From assembly GCA_049516155.1 (NCBI GenBank), contig JBEKTJ010000003.1, positions 62,001 to 126,000 of the forward strand: a stretch of DNA of 64,000 bases. The letters run 5' to 3'. The position numbers were made by a program, and so were the translations under genes. Below the pieces are notes generated by a model. It was not told the origin of the DNA. It worked only from the letters and a program-made list of their open reading frames with translations, and did no database searches. Numbering within the stretch: position 1 is the first letter of the stretch; each line of letters begins with the position of its first letter. The stretch comes from Bog-159 sp049516155 (lineage in GTDB: Bacteria; Acidobacteriota; Terriglobia; Bryobacterales; Bryobacteraceae). Shown here one piece after another: positions 14,370 to 22,397 of the stretch.

Positions 14370-16472
14370 ATGCCGTCAACCAATACGACTACCAAACTAA
14401 TAGTGACCCTGGCGCTGCCGATGTGTCTCGCATGGACTACGATTGCCGCTTACGCTCAAGTAGGCGCCAGCGTCGTTCGCGGCGTCACGCTGAGGCCGGA
14501 TGGCGCACCCCTGCCCGAGGCCCAGGTGTTAATCCACAACCAGACCGACAACAGCGATCAGAGCGTTGTCAGCGGACCGGATGGGGCATTTGTGGCGGCG
14601 AATCTCAAACCGGGCCGCTACACGTTGATCGCAAGCAAAGAAGGATTTCTGACTTCGTCCGCGGCGCTCCAGTTGAAAGCGCACGAGAGCGCCTCTGTGG
14701 CGCTAGCCCTTTCGGCCAGAGCGATGGTCGCTGCCACCGCGCCTGTTCAGCCAGTAGCTGCCCCGGCGGAGGCGCAAACGAAGACGCTGGAGGCTATGCA
14801 AGAACGCATCGAGCGCCTGGAGGCGATGCAAAAGCGCATTGAGCAACTCGAAGCGGAGTTGAACCAAGTCAAGTCCCAAGCGGCTGCGCCAGCCACTAAA
14901 CAGACTGCGCAGGAATTGCCCCTATACGCTTCCTTGGGCACCCCCTCTCTAGGATCTCTGGCGACCCGGCCCGCGCCACCCGCGCCGCCTCTGATTGCCG
15001 GTATTCCGCCTGCCGGACCCGCATCGGAGAACACCGGGGCGCCCGTGACCACGCCCGGCCCCGCAGCCTCCCCAGCACAGGATACGCCAGCTACCCCGCA
15101 GGCGCCCCCTGCCGCTCCCGCGGTCGACAACGTGACGCCGTTCGCGGACTATGACTGGACATGGCTAAACGGCAACCCGCGTAACAAGGACGTAGCCTTC
15201 GATTCAAAATTCTTTACCCCCGAAATCCGCGCCGACATTACTTATACTTTCGACTTCAACAGGCCGTCGGACGACTCCATGGGCGGGTCGAGCGAATTGT
15301 TCCGGTCAAACGAAATTCAGTTGGAGCAGCTCGGGCTCGGCGGCGATTTTCATTGGGACAATGTTCGCGCCAGGTTCATGACCCAGTTCGGCGCCTATTC
15401 CACGGCCACCATCCGAAACGATCCCAGCTACGCAAAAGGCCAGTGGGATCTCGCCGATGCGGATCGCTATCTATCCGAAGCATACGGCGGGTACCACTTG
15501 AACGTGATGCACGGAATTAATATCGACGCGGGGATCTTCATGTCCTATGTCGGCCTGTTCAGCTATTACAACTTCGATAACTGGGCCTACCAGCCTTCGT
15601 ACGTGTCCTCCAATACACCCTGGTTCTTCCAGGGAATACGCATACAGACGTTCCCGACGCACCACCTAAAGATCGAACCGTGGATCATCAATGGATGGCA
15701 GTCCTACGCCTCGGCAAACTCCAGAAAGGGTCTCGGCGGCCAGATCAAATGGACTCCGTTTCCCTGGATGAACATCCTTTCCAATAACTACGGTCTGGGC
15801 CATGACGACCTGTACATCCCGAACCGCGGCCGCATCCACACCGATAACAGTATCGAGATCAAGTACTACGACAAACCGGGGAAGACGCTCGACAAAATGG
15901 CGTTGTCATTCACCGGCGATTTAGGATGTGAATTCGGCGGCGGCGTGAGCTGCCACAACGATAGCCATGGCAATCCCAAACAGAGCTTTGTCGGCTTCAT
16001 GATCTACGACCGCTATTGGTTCGACAAAGACCTCTTCGGATTCACACTCGGCGGTGGCGTGATCAACAATCCTGGGCGCTATCTGGTGCTGCTCCCTCCT
16101 ATTAATGGTGAGACGGCCGCCTCCGCGGCGATCAACTCACCCTATTTCACGGAGAATCCAGGAGATCCGTTTAAGGCATGGGATTGTTCAGGCACTTTCG
16201 ATTACATGCCCAAGCAGTGGCTCACATTCCGCTTCGAGGGCGATTTCCGCCACGCGAATGTGCCCTATTGGTCCGGTTCGGGCGGTATTACGCCGCCTGC
16301 ATCGGGTGGGTTATTCCCAGGCACCAACAACGGTTATCCAACCGAATATGCCTGCATGAACGGCAGCCCGTCGGTAACCGCGGCCGGCTGCGCCACACAG
16401 GGTGGCCTGTGGTCCCCGGATCTGCGGAAAAGGGAATGGCTTCTCGACATCGACCTTATGGTCAAGTTCTAG
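14370..16472 (+). CDS. outer-membrane beta-barrel (porin-like) with N-terminal CarboxypepD_reg-like domain
   Basis: 700 residues from the ATG at 14370, which leads directly into a signal peptide ending AAYAQ. A small Ig-like carboxypeptidase-regulatory domain follows (GVTLRPDGAPLPEAQVLI, SGPDGAFVAANLKPGRYTLI). Next comes a coiled coil with repeats of LEAMQ(E/K)RIE (about residues 140-170), a long Pro/Ala linker, and a C-terminal barrel of about 430 residues with alternating aromatic strands, closing on WLLDIDLMVKF, whose terminal Phe is the usual barrel-assembly signal. The barrel resembles the putative beta-barrel porin-2 group. The coiled coil probably reaches into the periplasm toward peptidoglycan. 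Likely a general or sugar porin. Confidence 0.82.
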   Translation: MPSTNTTTKLIVTLALPMCLAWTTIAAYAQVGASVVRGVTLRPDGAPLPEAQVLIHNQTDNSDQSVVSGPDGAFVAANLKPGRYTLIASKEGFLTSSAALQLKAHESASVALALSARAMVAATAPVQPVAAPAEAQTKTLEAMQERIERLEAMQKRIEQLEAELNQVKSQAAAPATKQTAQELPLYASLGTPSLGSLATRPAPPAPPLIAGIPPAGPASENTGAPVTTPGPAASPAQDTPATPQAPPAAPAVDNVTPFADYDWTWLNGNPRNKDVAFDSKFFTPEIRADITYTFDFNRPSDDSMGGSSELFRSNEIQLEQLGLGGDFHWDNVRARFMTQFGAYSTATIRNDPSYAKGQWDLADADRYLSEAYGGYHLNVMHGINIDAGIFMSYVGLFSYYNFDNWAYQPSYVSSNTPWFFQGIRIQTFPTHHLKIEPWIINGWQSYASANSRKGLGGQIKWTPFPWMNILSNNYGLGHDDLYIPNRGRIHTDNSIEIKYYDKPGKTLDKMALSFTGDLGCEFGGGVSCHNDSHGNPKQSFVGFMIYDRYWFDKDLFGFTLGGGVINNPGRYLVLLPPINGETAASAAINSPYFTENPGDPFKAWDCSGTFDYMPKQWLTFRFEGDFRHANVPYWSGSGGITPPASGGLFPGTNNGYPTEYACMNGSPSVTAAGCATQGGLWSPDLRKREWLLDIDLMVKF

Positions 16473-18036
16473 CGCGCGCCGAGTAAGTCATACGCAAAGG
16501 AACGACCATCGTATGGACCACAGCGATCGCCGCACTGTTGATCGCGTACGGCGTCATGCTGGGGACCGGGGTAGCACAGAAGGCATCCGCGCCGGAGCCG
16601 CAGGATAAGTTGGCACTCGGAGAGAGCGAGTTCAAGCAATCGCCGCTCAATAAGAGGAAGTCGCCGTAACGAGTCATATTTGACGACGAGGGAAACGAGC
16701 CCCTGCTGAGAAACCATTCGACAGACATGGCCGTATTCAGCTGTCGGGTGAGAGCCAAACGCCAGAGCCCTTTGCCCGAACCGGCGAGTCGGCTGGCCTG
16801 AAGCGCGGACACCCCCAGACGCCGGAGGAAGCCGGACACGGAACTGCCGCGCTTACGTTGCTTGAGACGATAGCAGCGCAGTTTTCGCCGAATCCACTCG
16901 TCCAGACATTGGAGTTCAAACCGACAGGCCGCATAGCGGTAGTAGGTAATCCATCCCGCCAGAAACAGGTTGAGTTCGACGATCACACGCGCCAGGCTGA
17001 CGCCTCGGTTCCGCCGGGCGATCTGCCGGATTTTCTCCTTCGCGCGCTGGATACTCTTGGTGGAGATCCCCAATTTTCCGTTCAAGAGAAGCCGATGGCC
17101 CAGGAACTTGCGTTCCCCGACCGGAGCGACGGCACTCTTTTCGCGGTTGACGCGCAGCCGGAGCTTCTCTTCCAGAAACCGTACCGTCGAAGCCATGACT
17201 CGATGCCCCGCCGCCACCGACCGTACGTAGATGTTACAGTCGTCGGCGTAGCGGCAGAAGTAATGTCCGCGACGTTCCAATTCCTGGTCGAGGTCGTCCA
17301 ACAGAAGGTTGGCTAGCAAGGGGGAGAGTGGACCACCCTGTGGGGTTCCCTCGTCGCGGGCTACGCACACCCCATCCTGCATCATGCCGGCCTGCAAGAA
17401 GCGCCGGATGATGCGAAGGAGGCGTTTGTCGCCGATCCTTCGCGCGACGCGAGATATCAGGATATCGTGATTGACTCGATCGAAGAATTTCTCCAAGTCG
17501 AGGTCCACGACAATCCCGCGCCCCTCCTGGGCTACGTATTTGCGGGCCTGTTCTAGCGCCATGTGGGCGTCTCGTCCAGGCCGAAATCCGTAGCTGGAGT
17601 TGGAAAAGGTGGGGTCCAGGATGGGGTTCAGCACCTGTAGGATCGCCTGTTGTACCAGGCGGTCCACAGCCACCGGAATACCCAGCTGGCGCTGCCCTCC
17701 TCCCGGCTTCGGAATCTGCACTCCCCGCACAGGCTGGGGCCGGTAAGTCCCATCTAGCAAGGAAGCCGTCAGCGCCACGTGGTTTTGCCGAAGCCAGTCG
17801 GCCAGTTCGTGCACGGTCATCCCGTCCACGCCCGGCTTTCCCTTATTAGCGCGTACCCGACGGTACGCCCGAACGAGATTCTTAGGGTCGCATACCTGCT
17901 CCATCAACTGATCCGTCAAGGCTCGCTGCGGGTCCAGTACCGCGAACGTTTGCCGCTGTCGGTGCGCCGCGGCGCGGGTTCCGCCCGTGCCGCTGTCGCC
18001 CTGGGCTATGCTGCCCCTCTGTGGCTCCGCGTTCAT
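16462..18036 (-). CDS. group II intron reverse transcriptase/maturase, frameshifted near the C-terminus
   Basis: The frame is 524 codons; about the first 440 are intron-encoded. Reverse transcriptase blocks are in order: NKGKPGVDGMTV, RPLRG-like VRGVQIPKPGGGQRQLGIP, FSNSSYGFRPGRDAH, VDLDLEKFFDRVNHD, GTPQGGPLSPLLANLLLD, the catalytic YADD in FCRYADDCNIYV, then the FLGH and maturase (X) regions with GWITYYRYA. The expected ending continues in another frame (SQQGLVSLVVKYDSLR), reached by one base near 16720, so a one-base loss in the TTT run at VEWF is likely. Beyond that the annotated frame is meaningless readthrough. RT activity might survive; the intron RNA does not. Confidence 0.85.
   Translation of the reverse strand: MNAEPQRGSIAQGDSGTGGTRAAAHRQRQTFAVLDPQRALTDQLMEQVCDPKNLVRAYRRVRANKGKPGVDGMTVHELADWLRQNHVALTASLLDGTYRPQPVRGVQIPKPGGGQRQLGIPVAVDRLVQQAILQVLNPILDPTFSNSSYGFRPGRDAHMALEQARKYVAQEGRGIVVDLDLEKFFDRVNHDILISRVARRIGDKRLLRIIRRFLQAGMMQDGVCVARDEGTPQGGPLSPLLANLLLDDLDQELERRGHYFCRYADDCNIYVRSVAAGHRVMASTVRFLEEKLRLRVNREKSAVAPVGERKFLGHRLLLNGKLGISTKSIQRAKEKIRQIARRNRGVSLARVIVELNLFLAGWITYYRYAACRFELQCLDEWIRRKLRCYRLKQRKRGSSVSGFLRRLGVSALQASRLAGSGKGLWRLALTRQLNTAMSVEWFLSRGSFPSSSNMTRYGDFLLLSGDCLNSLSPSANLSCGSGADAFCATPVPSMTPYAINSAAIAVVHTMVVPLRMTYSARART
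16490..16669 (+). pseudogene. small membrane-anchored protein gene, 3' end cut by the intron remnant
   Basis: The frame reads IVWTTAIAALLIAYGVMLGT, then GVAQKASAPEPQDKLALGE, a clear membrane helix with a following charged segment. No start codon is available: the position expected for ATG is ATA at 16490, after a TAA. After FKQ (about 16643) the frame runs into intron-derived sequence and stops at 16667. I recall similar acidobacterial proteins continuing into EF-hand-type repeats at this point, but I cannot check that here. It lies on the opposite strand to the intron. Confidence 0.5.
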
Positions 18037-18447
18037 CGAAATCGACCGCCTGCTCCTTGCATTGGAAGATTCGGCCCTTCGCCCGGTGGGGCTACTATGG
18101 CCTCTGCTGACTTCTCCGACTCCCTCCCGCCCGGTTTTCCGTGCGGTAGTCCGGTGCTCTGGACAGAGCCGGAGATCTCTCGAGGTAAGACGTGCCTTCT
18201 TCTCCCGGACCCGTCGGATTTACCCGCATGGCGCTCCGAATGACCATAGGGCATCCCCGTCCCTGGCCGGGTTACCCGCACCGCACTGGCCTTGTATCCG
18301 CTTGCTGTACGTCGACTCCGAGATTTCGTCATGGGCTTTCTTCAGATCCCGCCTCGCGGCGGACACCCTTGCTTAGACGGATGGTTCCGGTCATTTCGGT
18401 CCATAGGGGACTCGCACTCCCTGAATGCACATCACTACTCGACACAC
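16650..18447 (-). mobile_element. group II intron, 3'-truncated
   Basis: On the minus strand a GTGTG start at 18447 is followed by domain I-like RNA: GTGCATTCAGGGAGTG, ATGACCGGAACC, GGTGTCCGCC-GCGAGGCGG-ATCTGAAG and ACAGCAAGCGGATAC. The intron-encoded protein follows from 18036. Domains V and VI should come after the reading frame, but no GAGC...GAAA...GTTC domain V is found. Recognisable intron sequence ends around 16650, where it meets a truncated small gene. Without domain V it cannot splice. Its 5' end abuts a hairpin repeat (18449-18468) just after the SDR stop codon. Confidence 0.75.
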
Positions 18448-18448
18448 C

Positions 18449-18468
18449 AGGCCTGGAAGCCTGTCCTA
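18449..18468. repeat. hairpin repeat at the intron boundary
   Basis: On the minus strand GTAGGACAGGC-TTCCA-GGCCTG forms a hairpin that starts inside the SDR stop codon region. The same motif is complete at 62929-62950 (GGACAGGCC/GGCCTGTCC). Here the second arm lacks its final TCC, and group II intron sequence begins at that point. Confidence 0.55.
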
Positions 18469-19287
18469 CACCTTCGAGAGACGGCGAAGGGTGTAGGCTT
18501 CGGGATTCATGTTCTCACGCTCGAGCCGCTTCCAGTCGTCGTTCACGTGAATCAGTTTGCCGCTGATATGGTTGGAGCGCTCCGAAGCCAGGAACAGAGC
18601 CAGATGAATCTGTTTATCGGGATGCGTGCCGCCGGTGAGCCGCACTTCCTCGGCTTCCTCGATTTCCTTGCCTCCGGCACGCTCGCCGGAGTGCAGGATC
18701 TCGTCCGTCATGTGCGTGTAGGTGCCGCCGGGCGCCATGCAGTTCACCTGCACATTGAAGTCGCGCACCTCCTCGGCGAGGGTTTCCACGAAGCGGACGA
18801 CGGCTGCCTTGGAAGCCGCATAGGCCGAGAAGCGCGGGCGGGCCGAAGCTGCGCCGCCGCCGCCGATCACAACGATCTTACCCCTGCGCCTTTCGATCAT
18901 CTGCGGCAATACTGCCCGGCATGCGTGCATAGTACCCATCAGGTTGGTTTCGACGGTTTCGGCCCAGGCACGCGGCTTCAAATCCACCAGCGGGCCGATG
19001 GGTCCTTGCACGGCCGCCGCCGCGATCAAGACGTGGACGCCGCCGAAAACCGTGCGCATGCGCTCGACGGCCGCACTCATTTGCTCGTAGTCGCGGACGT
19101 CGGCCCGGATGCGCAACGCCATGCCTCCAGCGTGCTCGATTTCGAGTTTCGCCAGATCCAGCTCGGCCTGGCTGCGGGCCAGCAATCCCACACGCGCGCC
19201 TTCGGCCGCAAAACCGATGGCCAGCCGCTTGCCGATACCACGGCCCGCCCCGGTGATCAGGACTGCCTGGTCCTTTAGCGGCCGCAC
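18466..19287 (-). CDS. SDR family oxidoreductase
   Basis: 273 residues from a GTG at 19287. The Rossmann motif VLITGAGRGIGKRLAIGFA binds NAD(P)H, the catalytic Tyr and Lys are in FSAYAASKAAVVRF, and the preceding IGGGGAASARPR loop stands where the catalytic Ser normally sits. Substrate is unknown. The stop of the upstream gene (19290) is only two bases from this start, so the three genes 21930 to 18466 form one operon. A group II intron landed just after its stop codon without touching the coding region. Confidence 0.9.
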   Translation of the reverse strand: MRPLKDQAVLITGAGRGIGKRLAIGFAAEGARVGLLARSQAELDLAKLEIEHAGGMALRIRADVRDYEQMSAAVERMRTVFGGVHVLIAAAAVQGPIGPLVDLKPRAWAETVETNLMGTMHACRAVLPQMIERRRGKIVVIGGGGAASARPRFSAYAASKAAVVRFVETLAEEVRDFNVQVNCMAPGGTYTHMTDEILHSGERAGGKEIEEAEEVRLTGGTHPDKQIHLALFLASERSNHISGKLIHVNDDWKRLERENMNPEAYTLRRLSKV

Positions 19288-19289
19288 GG

Positions 19290-20780
19290 TTAGTTCTCCA
19301 CGTGGGCGTCGAAAATGCCGGTTTCCACTCTTCCGGCGCGCTTGGCCTGCACATAGATGCGATAGTCTCCCGGCTTGGGGAAGCCGTAGGGGAAGGAGAC
19401 TTCAGGCGGCAGCGACTGCATCATGCCGGAGTGGTCCATACCAGCCATGCCCGCCATTCCGGCCATTGCAGTGCGGCCGTCGCCGGCGTTCTGGGTAAGG
19501 CCGAGCGCGGCCATGGGCACGGACCCCGACGGATGCACGTGCGCAAACACACTGCGGTCCGAACGCACGAACGCGGCGTGCCCGGGCATGCCCATATAGA
19601 GTTCCATGTCGTGCGCGGGCTTACCATCCGCATCTTCCAGTTGGAAGCGGAAGAACATGGCGCGGCGGGCGTGCAGCGGTCCGGGTTCCCGCTCCCAGAT
19701 CATGCGCGAGCCATCCGCCAACTGGGCGATGGTGCGGTTGGGGTCCGCCTTGGAGATGGGGGGGCCAGCGCCGGTGGCGTCGTCTCCCTCGAGCGGTTTG
19801 CCGGGCACGTCCGGCAGTGTAATTTCGGTCACTAGGGTTTCGGGCAAGCCATCGGCGTGGACGATGTCGCCATACAGCGCGTAACGCCCGGCCGGCATGG
19901 GCGGCAGATCCTTGGAGAATACACCGGCATCCACACGATCCGGATGCAAGTGCCACACTCTGTCCATGTCCGGCAGGCTGATTACGTACAGGTGCATCAG
20001 GTGATTATGATCGGGAACCAGATCGTCGATTTTGCGCCAGCGCGCCCAGCCAGGGTCGGTCAGGTGGAGCATGAGGCGGCCGCCATTCTCCAGCGTAGCG
20101 GACATCAGGAGTGGCTTGTAGATATGTTTATCGTAGTCGCCGGCTTCGCTCTTCCACCACAGTCCGCCCAAGGCTGCCAGGGTAAGCACGAAGAGCGCGG
20201 TGGCGGCCATGACCCAGCGAGCCCGCCGCACGCGAGCGGGATCGGGCGCCAAGCCAGGCTCCAATTGCCCTTCGCGTACGCCCGCGCCTACGATGCTGAC
20301 CGCGCCCACCAACAACAGCAACCCCAGGGCCGCCAGGACCAGGCCGATGGGTCCTTGCATTTTCTTGGTGCTGGAAGATAGAGCTGGAACGGGCACGGAA
20401 AGCTCACCCTTGCCTTGGGGTCCCTCTGCCGTGACGTGCACCTGCCAGGAACCGGATGTCATCATCCAGAGCGATCCGGTGAAGAATTGCGGATCGTCTT
20501 TGGAACGCTGCGCCAAGTCGGGCACAGGGGCGAAGGTAGCCTCGCCGCTGCTGCGCGACTTCTCAGAGAGAAGCGGCGTGGGAACGATGTGTACGGTCTG
20601 CACATCATTGGCGGCACTGCGCACTTCGATTTCCGCCACTCCCGGAATGACGGAAGGCGTGCGAATGGTGACTAACAGCCGGTACGGACCGGCCTGGCCA
20701 TCGTAGAAAACGTCCGGGCTGCCCACGTGGGCGAAAGCGCTGGCGGCGGCCAGCAAGAAGACACCTGACAATTGGCGCAT
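19290..20780 (-). CDS. exported/membrane protein with Met-His-rich segment, possible copper handling
   Basis: 496 residues. A signal peptide (about 17 residues, ending AFAHVG) leads into an Ig-like periplasmic domain with PDVFYDGQAGPYRLLVTIR. Two membrane helices follow (about 145-165, GLVLAALGLLLLVGAV, and 190-210, AATALFVLTLAALGGLWW), then a large second periplasmic region. That region has HNHLMHLYVIS, WHLHPD, YMGMPGHAAFV, FAHVHPSGSVPM and a run of GMAGM repeats ending MDHSGMM. The many His and Met residues point to Cu(I)/Cu(II) binding, but no named family is recognised. It lies between a polytopic membrane protein and an SDR in one operon. Confidence 0.6.
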   Translation of the reverse strand: MRQLSGVFLLAAASAFAHVGSPDVFYDGQAGPYRLLVTIRTPSVIPGVAEIEVRSAANDVQTVHIVPTPLLSEKSRSSGEATFAPVPDLAQRSKDDPQFFTGSLWMMTSGSWQVHVTAEGPQGKGELSVPVPALSSSTKKMQGPIGLVLAALGLLLLVGAVSIVGAGVREGQLEPGLAPDPARVRRARWVMAATALFVLTLAALGGLWWKSEAGDYDKHIYKPLLMSATLENGGRLMLHLTDPGWARWRKIDDLVPDHNHLMHLYVISLPDMDRVWHLHPDRVDAGVFSKDLPPMPAGRYALYGDIVHADGLPETLVTEITLPDVPGKPLEGDDATGAGPPISKADPNRTIAQLADGSRMIWEREPGPLHARRAMFFRFQLEDADGKPAHDMELYMGMPGHAAFVRSDRSVFAHVHPSGSVPMAALGLTQNAGDGRTAMAGMAGMAGMDHSGMMQSLPPEVSFPYGFPKPGDYRIYVQAKRAGRVETGIFDAHVEN

Positions 20781-20784
20781 CGAG

Positions 20785-21930
20785 TTACCGGCGCACCCGC
20801 CGCATCCAATCGCCCCAAGCGAATCCCAGCCGGACGGTCACGATGGCGGCCGCGGCTGCCAGACACATCTCCAGCAAGAAGTCCATCGGTGCGTCCGGCT
20901 TGGTGAATGTATAGTGCATCCAGGCGCGGCGCGCGTTGTAATCGAAGATATTGGTGTGGAACAGCCAGTTCCGGGCGGCCGGCAATTGCAAGAAACTGGA
21001 GAAGGGCCACTGCACCGCGATCAGCACGGCCAGGAACACGAAGCCGGAAGCCACGGATTTCTTCCAGAGGTTCCAACCGCGCGTGCGGCCCCACAGAAGA
21101 TCCAGCGCCAGGGCGGGAATGAAGAGCAGCATGGGAAATTCCGGCGGGACGAATTGCGTCACCTGGTGATACACGGGGCCCAATTTGGGTTCGGCCGGAA
21201 ACAGCGGCAGAATCCAACCCATACCCGCCCAGAACAGCCAATAGACGGCGGCCACGGTGGTGGCAGCCCAGCGCTTTTCAGAAGCCCGCGCGACTCCGGC
21301 CAGCACCAGCGGCACGACCATGCACACGACGCGATAGTATATGCCATTGTGCATGAGAGAGTGCCACGAGAATTCCATAATCATCAGCATCAACCCGACC
21401 AGCACCACGCCGCCGATGTACAGGAATAGCCACTCGAGCTTGTTGCGGAAGCTGGCGCGGGCGCGGTTCATCATGCCCAGGATCAGAATCAGGGTACCAG
21501 TGTTGACCGCCAGGTTGCCGAGGATCAAGAGCACGTGCGGGGGACTGAGGATCTTCACATCCAGACCGTAGGCGCTGTGCCACCAGTCGTCAAAGGGCGC
21601 GGAGGCGAGCATCGCCACGCCGCCCCAAGCCGCGATAAATGCGCCCAAAGGCGCTTCGAATCCCCACATTCTCACGGAAGTACCGCGCAGTTGGGAAAGG
21701 TTGCCGAAAGTGGTGGCCAGGATCAGGTAGCCGCAGGCGAGGCCCGCCAGCACGCCGCATAGGTAGATGGCGATGTGGGCGGCCGTCCAGAACGTGTCGC
21801 GCCCGATGGAGCGGTGCCAGGAGATGTCCCACTGGCCGCCGATCATGGCGGAAGTGACGCCTAAAACAGCGCACCAGACGTACCAGGGCACACGCGGAGC
21901 TGTGGAAATCGGATTTGAAATGGTTGCCAT
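20785..21930 (-). CDS. polytopic membrane protein, unknown function
   Basis: 381 residues with about nine to ten membrane helices. Conserved-looking polar patches lie at helix ends: GGQWDISWHRSIGRDTFWTAAH near the N-terminus, DDWWHSAYGLDVKILSPPHVLL in the middle and MEFSWHSLMHNGIYYR later. These are rich in Trp, His and Asp and could hold a metal or cofactor. It ends four bases before the Met-His-rich gene, so the two products probably work together in the membrane. I do not recognise the family. Confidence 0.65.
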   Translation of the reverse strand: MATISNPISTAPRVPWYVWCAVLGVTSAMIGGQWDISWHRSIGRDTFWTAAHIAIYLCGVLAGLACGYLILATTFGNLSQLRGTSVRMWGFEAPLGAFIAAWGGVAMLASAPFDDWWHSAYGLDVKILSPPHVLLILGNLAVNTGTLILILGMMNRARASFRNKLEWLFLYIGGVVLVGLMLMIMEFSWHSLMHNGIYYRVVCMVVPLVLAGVARASEKRWAATTVAAVYWLFWAGMGWILPLFPAEPKLGPVYHQVTQFVPPEFPMLLFIPALALDLLWGRTRGWNLWKKSVASGFVFLAVLIAVQWPFSSFLQLPAARNWLFHTNIFDYNARRAWMHYTFTKPDAPMDFLLEMCLAAAAAIVTVRLGFAWGDWMRRVRR

Positions 21931-22105
21931 GCTGAAATGTCCGTCCGTGTACGATTATAGCTTTGTTTTCGATCAGGCTGCGAGCCTGCCCTGCTGTGGC
22001 CGTGCAGGTTTTGCCCGCCTGTATCGACGGGTCGACACCATGTGGAGGAAAGCATATGACCATAAAGATGTTAGCTAATGGAAGCCCGTTTGCTTAGGTA
22101 CCCGT

Positions 22106-22348
22106 ATGCAGGTCCGAAGGAGTCGCCGTGTATCCGTCGCGAAAATTACAGGACAGGGCCTAACGTCCATCGCGATCCTGGTGGCTATCCTTTGGACCTG
22201 CGCCATCGGCGAGCGGGTCATCCTGGGACGGGCAAATGCGGGTGCGGCGCAAGTGATGCGCGAGATGCGGGAGTTACAGTACGAGAATCGCCGGTTGCCA
22301 GCGGCAGCCCCGACGCGCAAGGGGCATCGGGGCACCGAAGCCGGCTGA
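22106..22348 (+). CDS. small single-pass membrane protein
   Basis: 80 residues with a basic N-terminus (QVRRSRRVSVAK), one membrane helix (LTSIAILVAILWTCAIGERVIL) and a cytosol- or periplasm-facing helix with MREMRELQYENRR that could form a short coiled coil. The layout resembles FtsL-like bitopic proteins, but no specific motif proves it. Placed 46 bases upstream of the DUF885 gene on the same strand. Confidence 0.5.
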   Translation: MQVRRSRRVSVAKITGQGLTSIAILVAILWTCAIGERVILGRANAGAAQVMREMRELQYENRRLPAAAPTRKGHRGTEAG

Positions 22349-22397
22349 GCCGCGTAGACCAGCGGGTTTGCCACACAAAAAGCTGTAAGATCTAGTG

